A stretch of 6,312 bases of DNA from Pirellulaceae bacterium. GTDB taxonomy: Bacteria; Planctomycetota; Planctomycetia; Pirellulales; Pirellulaceae. The notes below the pieces were generated by a model. It was not told the origin of the DNA and did not search any database. It saw nothing but the letters and a program-made list of their open reading frames with translations. Each line of letters begins with the position of its first letter. Within the stretch, counting starts at the first letter, position 1. Below, piece by piece: positions 1 to 6,232 of this stretch. Position numbers and translations under genes: made by a program. The stretch covers positions 1 through 6,312 of the forward strand of contig JADLDX010000545.1 in assembly GCA_020846515.1 (NCBI GenBank). The letters run 5' to 3'.

Positions 1-2847
1 AACGAGTCGCTGACAGTCTCCGCATCAGGGACGGCGCAAGCTCCGATCAGCATTTTGTCAGGGCCTGGTTCATGTGCGACAGCGCCAAGAATCGAAGGCT
101 CAACCAGCGTGCCACAGCACGGTTGGAGCGTGCACAGCGGTTCCATTTACAAAACGAAACTGCCGTCGAATCTCATCGCTCCGGTCGTACCAGGGCAAGG
201 CAACACTGGCTGGTCGCCATGGTCACCAACGGGCGACAGCGTAATGGTCTTGGACTCAGCATGCCCAGGGCAAGCTTCTGCGTGCATGGCGTTTACTTCG
301 GGTAACAGCACGGGTACTGCGAGCAGCAATATTTTTTCAGTATTCGGCGGTACAAGCTATACCGCTGGAATTCAATTTCGCGCGCCACCTGGGAGCGTTG
401 TTCGGATCATCATTCGCCGTGCCGGCCCAACGTATGAGCAGTACGCGCCCGACCAATGGGTCACTGCGAGCGGTTCCTGGCAGTCGGTCAATTACACTTT
501 CCAGTCTAGGTTGTCGCTGGCAAATGCGCGTATGGATGTCGAAATACCTGCGAATCGCATCAAGGTCCATTTGCGCGAGGCGTTCGTTCAGCACATCCCT
601 TCCGAGACCACCAGCTCAGGTGCGGTCTTCGTCAATGGCTTGCAGTCGCGGCGAGCCCATCACCCGAATTTCGGCCAAAACGCTACTGCCGACTCCCCTT
701 ACCAGGCGATCACAGACATGGGTGGCAGGTCTACGCTTGACGCGTCGGCTTTATCGCTGCCGACTGGCGCGACTCTGAATACCAGCTTGCGCGTCACCCT
801 TCGCACAAAAGATTGGGCACTTGAAGAGCGAGGAATTGCAATTGTGGCCGGCCGAAGATTAACGCTTGCTAGCCCGACGGAATATGACATCTTGCCTGGG
901 TATGGATACTTCCTTACTGGTGCTCTATGGATGCTGGACACGCCGGGAGAATGGTTTTATGACAGCGCCAGCACAACCCTGTATTTATGGCCGCCAGACG
1001 GTATTGCGCCCGGGGGGCGGGTGTCTGTGAACACTCTTCCGATGGGCATAGACCTGCGGAATCGAAGTTATGTCAATGTGTCGGGGCTTGCTGTAAGCCG
1101 TGTCGACACAGGAGTTGCGCTTTCTGGGGGCAAGGCGATCGCGCTCGTAGGGTTGAACATTTCAGACGTTACAGATCGAGGCATTGATGCGGAAAACTGC
1201 ATCACTTGCGCAGTGCGGGATAGCGTCGTTGCCAGGACCGGACTGGACGCAATATCGGTTCGTGGGCCATTGACAACTGGCTTCCAATTGTCTGACAGCG
1301 CGGTGATTGACTCTGGCACTTCGGCGCGCTCAGACGGTTGGCGTTGGTTACCCCGTCCTGCGGTGGCAGCTGTGCATTCGGTCGGCGCGGCGAGTTCGAT
1401 TACTGGGAACACCATCGCTGGCTCATCGAATCTTGGGATCTACTTAGGTCCACAATCCACTGCAAGCGCGAATTTCGTTACCCGAACGTGTTTGACTTTG
1501 AACGATTGCGGTGGCATTTACGCCAATGCGACCGGCGACAATGCGACGATTGTCGGAAATCTTATCGAGTCGCTGCAAGGAAATATTGCGGGTGTACCCG
1601 CAACGCAGTTGCCGCTCACAATTGGAATCTACTTGGATGACCACAACGACGGCAGCGTGGTGGCTGGCAATACCGTCACAGGTGCAGGCTATGGTATCGG
1701 ATTACACAATGCGCGTGGTGCAACTGTGTCCAACAATATTCTGGCAGGAAACAGACAACTGCAGATTTGGGCCCATGAAGACGCACAGAAAATCCGGGGT
1801 GCTGGAGATATTTTCGGCAATGCCATTTATGGAAACACCTTGGTGTCCTCGGCCAGTGGCCCCGCAGTCTATTTGATTTCCAAAATCGGTGATACCGCTG
1901 ATTTCGCTACCTTCAATTCCAATCACTATTCTGCATTGCTTTCGCCTCGGGTCGTTGGCGAGGTTTTGCCCACTGGCTCCAACAGTTATACGGTAAACGA
2001 GTGGGCCGCTGCCGGACGCGAGACGAACGCCAGAGCAACGCAACCGGTTGGATATGCATCCTTCCTGGTCGGCTCCGACAATTTGATTCCCAACACTGAT
2101 TTTGCCAACTCTTATCAAGGTTGGATCTGGTGGAATGCAACGCCGCCTTTGGCAAGTATTCAACTTAATACTTGCACTGTCGGACCATGTTTGACCCTGT
2201 TTTCAGGTTCAACGAACAGCATGCTGGGCTCGCCAGCGGTCTCGATCGTTGCGGGTCGCTGGTATCGGGTCAGCTTCGACGCTAAGACTGGGAGCAACGA
2301 CCAATCCATCAATGTGATGGTCCGGCGCGGTGGTGGCGGCACGGCCGGCAAAGAGCCGCTGATTCCAGTGGCTGAGTCATTCGCGGGTTCTACATCCTGG
2401 CGGCGGTACTCATTTGCTTTTCAAGCAACCAAGACTGTCATCGCCGGCGATCCGGTCACACAGGAACGCGGTGCCGGCATCAACTTTGAGAGCAATTTGC
2501 CGGGCCGCAACCTCAGCGTCGCCAAACTTGAGATGGTTGAATTGGCTCCTGCGCAAGTGACCTTGCAAACCAGGGTGCTGCTTAATCGCAACCGGACGAG
2601 TGTTTTGATTGATTGCAGCTCTCTTGGCGTGGCGCAGTCGCTGTGTGGTTCATTTGTTTACTTTGATGACGACAGCCCAGTCACATGGCCGGCACCGCTC
2701 GCGGCCTTCACTGGCCGACCCATTTACACGCGCGACACATCATTGAACGATAGTGACAACGATGGCATTGCCGATCGACAGGACTACTGTCCCAACTCGC
2801 CTGCGGGGGCGGGTGTTAATTCAAGAGGGTGTGCGCTGGGCCAGTAG
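1..2847 (+). CDS. Secreted right-handed parallel beta-helix protein with two CBM4/9-like domains and a C-terminal thrombospondin type 3 repeat (5' partial)
   Basis: The frame is open from base 1, and its first codons (NESLTVSASGTAQAPISI) read as a beta-helix cap turn. The start and signal peptide are therefore probably outside the window, and the TTG at 55 is not a convincing start. Order seen: helix N-cap (1-168); jelly-roll domain (169-600); a segment starting with VFVNG (about 622) and running into LDTPGEWFYD and LYLWPPDG (934-1002), a signature I recognise from bacterial right-handed beta-helix proteins; irregular helix coils rich in G-I-x-L, N-x-I and S-x-N-x-I turns (about 1045-2046); a second jelly-roll (2080-2553); a linker; and a calcium-type repeat DSDNDGIADRQDYCP (from about 2749). 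Families with this helix include polysaccharide lyases, epimerases and glycoside hydrolases. No catalytic residues can be assigned, so substrate and reaction are unknown. Paired cysteines support an extracytoplasmic location. The 3' end overlaps the convergent gene by 64 nt. Confidence 0.9.
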   Translation, partial: NESLTVSASGTAQAPISILSGPGSCATAPRIEGSTSVPQHGWSVHSGSIYKTKLPSNLIAPVVPGQGNTGWSPWSPTGDSVMVLDSACPGQASACMAFTSGNSTGTASSNIFSVFGGTSYTAGIQFRAPPGSVVRIIIRRAGPTYEQYAPDQWVTASGSWQSVNYTFQSRLSLANARMDVEIPANRIKVHLREAFVQHIPSETTSSGAVFVNGLQSRRAHHPNFGQNATADSPYQAITDMGGRSTLDASALSLPTGATLNTSLRVTLRTKDWALEERGIAIVAGRRLTLASPTEYDILPGYGYFLTGALWMLDTPGEWFYDSASTTLYLWPPDGIAPGGRVSVNTLPMGIDLRNRSYVNVSGLAVSRVDTGVALSGGKAIALVGLNISDVTDRGIDAENCITCAVRDSVVARTGLDAISVRGPLTTGFQLSDSAVIDSGTSARSDGWRWLPRPAVAAVHSVGAASSITGNTIAGSSNLGIYLGPQSTASANFVTRTCLTLNDCGGIYANATGDNATIVGNLIESLQGNIAGVPATQLPLTIGIYLDDHNDGSVVAGNTVTGAGYGIGLHNARGATVSNNILAGNRQLQIWAHEDAQKIRGAGDIFGNAIYGNTLVSSASGPAVYLISKIGDTADFATFNSNHYSALLSPRVVGEVLPTGSNSYTVNEWAAAGRETNARATQPVGYASFLVGSDNLIPNTDFANSYQGWIWWNATPPLASIQLNTCTVGPCLTLFSGSTNSMLGSPAVSIVAGRWYRVSFDAKTGSNDQSINVMVRRGGGGTAGKEPLIPVAESFAGSTSWRRYSFAFQATKTVIAGDPVTQERGAGINFESNLPGRNLSVAKLEMVELAPAQVTLQTRVLLNRNRTSVLIDCSSLGVAQSLCGSFVYFDDDSPVTWPAPLAAFTGRPIYTRDTSLNDSDNDGIADRQDYCPNSPAGAGVNSRGCALGQ
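169..600 (+). repeat. First copy of a duplicated CBM4/9-like jelly-roll domain (within the beta-helix gene)
   Basis: This stretch encodes a beta-sandwich-like segment that begins NLIAPVVPGQGNTGW and contains a cysteine pair (CPGQASAC). It continues with the pattern V-x-G-x-x-Y-x-x-x-x-x-F-x-A, then IIIRRAG, a W-x-S-x-x-Y-x-F-Q strand, and ends IKVHLREAFVQHIP. These are the strand patterns of carbohydrate-binding modules of the CBM4/9 type. It sits between the helix cap strand (GSIYKTKLP) and the VFVNG strand, as an insertion in the N-terminal helix region. It matches the second copy in the order of its landmarks. The ligand is unknown. The assignment rests on reading patterns, not on a profile search. 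Confidence 0.6.
2080..2553 (+). repeat. Second copy of the duplicated CBM4/9-like jelly-roll domain (within the beta-helix gene)
   Basis: The segment opens NLIPNTDFANSYQGW, a classic opening of CBM4/9-type modules (N-L-I-x-N-x-x-F, then G-W). It holds a cysteine pair (CTVGPC), VAGRWYRVSFDAKTG, VMVRRGGGG, a TSWRRYSFAFQA strand, and a closing strand LSVAKLEMVELAP. The landmarks run parallel to those of the copy at 169-600: NLI, W, C-C pair, S-G, G-x-x-Y-x-x-x-F-x-A, RR-x-G, W, F-Q and the final strand. A duplication followed by divergence is the simplest reading. It follows directly after the helix, whose last recognisable element is the NEWAAAGRETNA region near 1996-2031. Confidence 0.7.
2746..2835 (+). 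other. Thrombospondin type 3 calcium-binding repeat (C-terminus of the beta-helix protein)
   Basis: The codons give NDSDNDGIADRQDYCPN followed by SPAGAGVNSRGC. The D-x-D-x-D-G-x-x-D-x-x-D-x-C-P arrangement is the thrombospondin type 3 / OmpA-like calcium motif, with the second cysteine of the usual pair at the end. Position 3 of the canonical D-x-D-G-D pattern is Asn here (D-S-D-N-D-G), which still suits calcium. Such single C-terminal repeats are known in secreted and outer-membrane-associated bacterial proteins. Most of this segment is antisense to the last codons of the convergent gene. Confidence 0.85.
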
Positions 2848-3695
2848 CGATCCACCAGCTCCTTGGTGTTCTTGATGTTCGCCCGACTTGACGCACCAAA
2901 GACAATCGAGGCAACGTTGGGTTGCCGGCAGATCCACTCAATGGCCTCTTGGGGCGGGATCGCGCCGGATGCAAAAACCGACATGGCGATGGCTCTGAAC
3001 CGGCGTTCCTTCAGCGCGGCAGCATAGGCTTCAAAACCTCCACTCATGCGAAAGCCGATTTTATTGATGTTGCTGCACACGATGGGGTTCTCGATACCCA
3101 ACTCGTCAAGTACGTCCAGCAGCCGGGGCAGATTCATTGTGATGAACCCAGGCTCAGCGTTGTAACGACTTTTGACGTGGTCTGCAAATATCCGAAATGC
3201 CTCCTTGAAACCCAAACCCAGAAGCAAGTCAAGCACCACATTCTGCAGAAAGATGACGGGCGTCTTCAAGCCGGCAAACATCTTCATCTCGGCGTCAATC
3301 AGCAGCGTGGTGATACCTTCGATGTCTTTTCGGGCAAGCGAAACGCCACCTCGCAGCGCCGCATTCAGAAATCCTTCGTCCGGAGTGAATCGCTTCAGGG
3401 CGCCAAGAATTCCGTCATCTGTGACCGCATTCGCATATTTGTGCGCATACGGCATGCACGGCATGAAGGCAAAATTTCCGTAGCGCGCAGCGTCGGCGCG
3501 CATGTGATCGCACACCTGGGCAATTCGATCATGTGTCGTACACATGAACGCATTGACGCCTTCGTCCATGGCGGTGTCCAACACGTCAATCACGGCCTTG
3601 ATGTCTTGGAACCGCATGGCCTGCGCCCGGGCCTTTTCTTCCGACATGTGATTGACACCAAAGAACTGGTTGTCACCGAACAACAATCGATCCAT
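2784..3695 (-). CDS. TIM-barrel protein related to aldo/keto reductases, uncharacterised
   Basis: 303 residues, starting at the ATG at 3695 behind a GGAG Shine-Dalgarno six bases upstream. The C-terminal half reads like the end of an aldo/keto reductase barrel: AIAMSVFASGAIPPQEAIEW, then QPNVASIVFGASSRANIKN (residues about 254-276), which corresponds to the strand and loop that bind the cofactor phosphate in that superfamily. The N-terminal half departs from it. Residues 6-16 are FGDNQFFGVNH, and where oxidoreductases carry the Asp and Tyr of the catalytic tetrad this protein has GVNAFMCTTHDRI (46-58). A reductase activity is therefore doubtful; it could be a lyase, isomerase or hydrolase on a barrel scaffold. 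There is no signal peptide, so it is probably cytoplasmic. It is the last gene of the - strand unit, 41 nt after the Gfo/Idh/MocA gene. Residues 284-303 are encoded antisense to the beta-helix gene and look like a non-conserved tail. Confidence 0.85.
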   Translation of the reverse strand: MDRLLFGDNQFFGVNHMSEEKARAQAMRFQDIKAVIDVLDTAMDEGVNAFMCTTHDRIAQVCDHMRADAARYGNFAFMPCMPYAHKYANAVTDDGILGALKRFTPDEGFLNAALRGGVSLARKDIEGITTLLIDAEMKMFAGLKTPVIFLQNVVLDLLLGLGFKEAFRIFADHVKSRYNAEPGFITMNLPRLLDVLDELGIENPIVCSNINKIGFRMSGGFEAYAAALKERRFRAIAMSVFASGAIPPQEAIEWICRQPNVASIVFGASSRANIKNTKELVDRYWPSAHPLELTPAPAGELGQ

Positions 3696-3701
3696 CCGTC
3701 A

Positions 3702-3705
3702 CTCC
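3702..3705 (-). promoter_or_regulatory. Shine-Dalgarno of the TIM-barrel gene
   Basis: On the - strand the sequence reads GGAG followed by TGACGG and the ATG at 3695. That is a good core with six-base spacing, and it fixes this start. It lies inside the 41-nt gap between the two genes. Confidence 0.75.
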
Positions 3706-3736
3706 AAACAATTTTCTGTATTTGCTTTTGCCAGAA

Positions 3737-4834
3737 TCACCGCAACGAAGCGAAGAGCCCGCGCTTTTTTCTCGGCTGATCAACTGGTGCATCGCTGGAC
3801 TTTGTGGAGGCGCCCTTTTGCGCGTCGGCGATCATCATTGCGATGACTTTGTCCGTTTCCAGCGCGCTGGCAAACGAGTTCACATTGTCATGTGCGCGCC
3901 GCTGCTCTATGCAGGTGACGAAGTAGTCCAATTGCGCCGAGTACTCCTCCCCTCGTAAATAGAACCACACGGGAGCCGTCATGTCCGTCGTGTAACGGCT
4001 GTTCCAGCCGACATGGTAGCCAGCCGGCAACACGTCCGTATCTCGCAGATAGACCTGGCACTCCTGCCGGTCGGCAGTGATGCGCCCCGCGGTGCCCCAG
4101 ATGGACAACTTGGTGCTCATCTTGCGGAACGACTCATCGCTCCAGTTCACCGATATCTGCGCGCTTTTGCCGTCCGCGTAGTACAGCGAGCCGAAGACCT
4201 CGTCATCCGTGTCTTTGCTGAAAATCTTGTTCAACACCGTACCGCCTACGCCGAGTGGTGCACCAAAATACCAATTCACCAGATTCAGGGGATGTGCCGC
4301 GTAGTCATACAGGCAACCCCCACCTTCAGCGCGTTGCGTGCGCCAAGACGAGCCTTTGGGCTTCAGCACCACTGGACCATAGGCCTCAGCCAAGACATGG
4401 GTCACCTCACCGATGGCTTTGGCTTCGAGCAGGCGCTTGACCTCCTGGAACGCGCCAACAAAACGGTAGTGATAGCCAACCTGGTTGACCAGATTCTTCT
4501 CATTTGCGAGCCGGGTTGCGGTTTCACCGTCTTTGGTATCCAGACAAAACGGCTTCTCGCAGAACACATGCAGGCCTTTGGTCAGCGCGGCGTTGACCAT
4601 TCGGGAATGCATGCTTGACGGCGTCGCAATGATGACCGCGTCAAGCTCCACCTCGTTCAACATGGCGTCAAAGTCGGTAAATGTGCGAACACCGGTGTAC
4701 TTGTTCAGAACATCCAGTACATATCCGGTGGCATCACAAACCGCTGCGAGTTTGACGCGCGGGTGCACATTGATCATTGCGTGGTGGGACAAACCCATCT
4801 TGCCCAAACCCACGACTGCTATTCGTATCACCAT
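3737..4834 (-). CDS. Gfo/Idh/MocA family NAD(P)-dependent sugar oxidoreductase
   Basis: 365 residues from the ATG at 4834. The N-terminal Rossmann domain shows IRIAVVGLGKMG with G-x-G-x-x-G at residues 9-14 and an acidic residue after the second strand (D34), which favours NAD over NADP. It continues with AVIIATPSSMH (66-76) and the family signature CEKP (92-95), whose lysine (K94) is a known catalytic residue in the family. The C-terminal sheet domain has GGGCLYDYAAHPLNLVNW (171-188), supplying the D177 and H181 of the catalytic site. All key residues are present, so the enzyme should be active on a sugar, nucleotide-sugar or inositol substrate that cannot be named from sequence. The end is an unusual basic tail (PRKKRGLFASLR). 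Length is normal for the family. A TTG at 4855 would add seven residues and overlap the upstream stop, but the ATG has the better ribosome site and fits the family N-terminus. Confidence 0.93.
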   Translation of the reverse strand: MVIRIAVVGLGKMGLSHHAMINVHPRVKLAAVCDATGYVLDVLNKYTGVRTFTDFDAMLNEVELDAVIIATPSSMHSRMVNAALTKGLHVFCEKPFCLDTKDGETATRLANEKNLVNQVGYHYRFVGAFQEVKRLLEAKAIGEVTHVLAEAYGPVVLKPKGSSWRTQRAEGGGCLYDYAAHPLNLVNWYFGAPLGVGGTVLNKIFSKDTDDEVFGSLYYADGKSAQISVNWSDESFRKMSTKLSIWGTAGRITADRQECQVYLRDTDVLPAGYHVGWNSRYTTDMTAPVWFYLRGEEYSAQLDYFVTCIEQRRAHDNVNSFASALETDKVIAMMIADAQKGASTKSSDAPVDQPRKKRGLFASLR

Positions 4835-4837
4835 CTT

Positions 4838-4843
4838 CCCCCT
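4838..4843 (-). promoter_or_regulatory. Shine-Dalgarno deciding the start of the Gfo/Idh/MocA gene
   Basis: The - strand reads AAAGGGGGAAG directly before the ATG at 4834, a strong purine-rich site with short spacing. It lies in the 17 nt between the DUF354 stop codon and the ATG. It argues against the TTG at 4855, which has only GAAGGG abutting it with no spacer. Confidence 0.7.
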
Positions 4844-4851
4844 TTGGATAC

Positions 4852-5877
4852 TCAACCCTTCAAAATTTCTGTTTTGACCAACTCGTAAGCTTCCTTGCCC
4901 TTTTTCAGCAATGCGCGATTCGCTGGCTGTTGCGATGTGCTTTTCAGGAAGTGCAATGCTTGGGAGGCCGTCAAGGAGGGCATGTGCTGGAATGCGCCAA
5001 TTTCCATCAGATAGCGGTCGACATCGAGCAACGCATCCTGGTAGACCGAGATAGTCGGGATGCCGAGCACAGCCATTTCCCGCGTCATGGTGCCACCGGC
5101 CCCAATGAACAGGTCACAGTCTGGCGCAATATCTGCAATGTCGATAGCAGTTGTCACCACGCGAATTCCATGAAACTTGGGCTGTTGGTAGTGCACCGCT
5201 TGGTCTTTTCCGCGAGGCAGCAGAACAATGTCGACTCTATCCTGCATGCCGAGAAGCAACTCATCCATGAAGTTTCTGCTGCCCTTGTAATACTGGGCCG
5301 TCCAGGGTTCGGGACGGATATAGACGACGCGCCGACTCTCGTGCGATCTATCGCGCGCTGGGGCGGCTTGCGCCAGACGGTCAGCGAGGTCCCACAAGTA
5401 AATACCTTCCTTGACGCCCGGATAGTGCTGAACTTTGCGTGGATTGGCCCACTGCCTTTGCAACTTCGCCATGGCCAGGAACTCCGGTACCATGATCTTG
5501 TCAGCACACAAAAACGATGGAATATTGCCCATCGCATGCTCGTTGTCATTCATGTAGATACTGCGCACACCCAGCATCTTGGCTACGACCGGCGAATGAA
5601 AAGAGCTTTGTGAAATAGCAACGTCAACCTTCTTCTTCGCCAGAAAATTCCGCAATTGCATCACCCGCACCGGATACCCAAGCAACTTGGCCTGGAGTTT
5701 GCCGCCGTAGTGGACGCCCACCACGGTGTACTCGAATCGATGCAAGTCAAGGAGGTCGACGGTATTTGCCAGTGGCCTGCAGGTGATGACTACCTCATGT
5801 TCCCGTCCGAGGTCGCGGATCATCGCACCGAACATATTGATGTGCGGGGAGTTGGAAAGGTCAAACCAGATATGCAT
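4852..5877 (-). CDS. DUF354 family protein, GT-B glycosyltransferase-like fold
   Basis: 341 residues from the ATG at 5877. The opening MHIWFDLSNSPHINMF is the hallmark of DUF354 (Pfam PF04007) proteins. It is followed by VVITCRPLANTVDLLDL (29-45) and GVHYGGK (54-60). The second half has YPGVKEGIYL (152-161), RPEPWTAQYY (188-197) and the glycine-rich GAGGTMTREMAVLGIP (from 259), which resembles the donor-binding loop of GT-B enzymes such as MurG and UDP-GlcNAc 2-epimerase. The family is uncharacterised as far as I know. A glycosyltransferase or nucleotide-sugar epimerase role is inferred from the fold. There are no membrane segments, so it is cytoplasmic or peripheral. A GTG at 5916 would add 13 residues and overlap the upstream gene, but family proteins begin at the first strand, so the ATG is preferred. 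No clear Shine-Dalgarno precedes it; translation may be coupled to the upstream gene, whose stop is 25 nt away. Confidence 0.9.
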   Translation of the reverse strand: MHIWFDLSNSPHINMFGAMIRDLGREHEVVITCRPLANTVDLLDLHRFEYTVVGVHYGGKLQAKLLGYPVRVMQLRNFLAKKKVDVAISQSSFHSPVVAKMLGVRSIYMNDNEHAMGNIPSFLCADKIMVPEFLAMAKLQRQWANPRKVQHYPGVKEGIYLWDLADRLAQAAPARDRSHESRRVVYIRPEPWTAQYYKGSRNFMDELLLGMQDRVDIVLLPRGKDQAVHYQQPKFHGIRVVTTAIDIADIAPDCDLFIGAGGTMTREMAVLGIPTISVYQDALLDVDRYLMEIGAFQHMPSLTASQALHFLKSTSQQPANRALLKKGKEAYELVKTEILKG

Positions 5878-5902
5878 TGATTGGGCGAAATGTGATGTGG
5901 TG

Positions 5903-6232
5903 TCAAGCGACGGCACTGCGTCGGCCCGTCACCCGAGCCGGGTTGCCGACTGCTGTGCAACCCGCAGGCACATCACGCAAGACAACTGCATTGGCGCCGA
6001 TTTTTGCGCCTTGACCAATGGTCACATTGCCCAGAATGCATGCGCCTGCGCCGATCAAAACGTTATCGCCGATCACCGGCACCTCGTGCAAGCCCGCGCG
6101 CCCGCCGATGGTGACGTTTGGGCTGTTGACCACGTTGTCGCCAATGCGCGCCCGCTTGTGAATCACGATGCCGAGCCCCGAATAACCGCGAATGACGTTG
6201 CGACCGACTTCGGTACTGGGTGGCAAGACCAC
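5903..6232 (-). CDS. Left-handed beta-helix acyltransferase, serine acetyltransferase-like (N-terminus uncertain)
   Basis: 109 residues if started at the GTG at 6232. The product is a run of hexapeptide repeats: ARIGDNV, NVTIGG, PVIGDNVLIGAGACILGNV, TIGQGAKIGANAVVLRDVP and the family ending AVGNPARV. This is the CysE-type trimeric acetyl-CoA-dependent acyltransferase fold. Serine acetyltransferases of cysteine synthesis carry one active-site His before the G-x-V-I-G-E motif and a second in R-H-P. Here the first region is GYSGLGIVIH (H25) and the second is AGLHEVP (H49), a variant I associate with acetyltransferases of polysaccharide loci. A sugar or glycan substrate is therefore more likely than serine, by inference. 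Similarity seems to continue upstream of the GTG (LPRLLYIFYRLAS, to about 6258) to an in-frame TAG at 6296-6298. No ATG, GTG or TTG lies between, and no Shine-Dalgarno precedes the GTG. The gene may be longer, interrupted, or start unusually. Confidence 0.8.
   Translation of the reverse strand: MVLPPSTEVGRNVIRGYSGLGIVIHKRARIGDNVVNSPNVTIGGRAGLHEVPVIGDNVLIGAGACILGNVTIGQGAKIGANAVVLRDVPAGCTAVGNPARVTGRRSAVA

Noticed and set aside
55..57. TTG as start of the beta-helix gene
   Set aside because: The frame is open upstream to base 1 and those codons already look like a beta-helix turn. No signal peptide follows the TTG.
1045..2046. Irregular helix turns as DNA tandem repeats
   Set aside because: The coils share a protein-level pattern only; lengths and nucleotide sequences vary, so there is no DNA repeat array.
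1702..2163. - strand open frame (153 codons) inside the beta-helix gene
   Set aside because: The + strand carries a continuous, domain-rich protein here; the antisense frame has no motif and no ribosome site.
2836..2880. Possible terminator between the convergent genes
   Set aside because: Only very short complementary stretches (CTGG with CCAG) are present, with no T-run, and the DNA is coding on one or both strands.
2922..3779. Long + strand open frame (285 codons)
   Set aside because: It lies antisense to the TIM-barrel gene and the end of the Gfo/Idh/MocA gene, both of which have family motifs. Its product has no recognisable motif; it is a by-product of codon bias.
4013..4618. + strand open frame (201 codons)
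   Set aside because: It is antisense to the Gfo/Idh/MocA coding sequence including its catalytic motifs, with no recognisable features of its own.
4835..4855. TTG at 4855 as start of the Gfo/Idh/MocA gene
   Set aside because: It overlaps the preceding stop codon as TTGA and has no properly spaced ribosome site, whereas the ATG at 4834 has a strong one and suits the Rossmann strand start.
4777..5613. Long + strand open frame (278 codons)
   Set aside because: It is antisense to the DUF354 gene, whose protein shows clear family motifs throughout. The + strand product shows no domain pattern.
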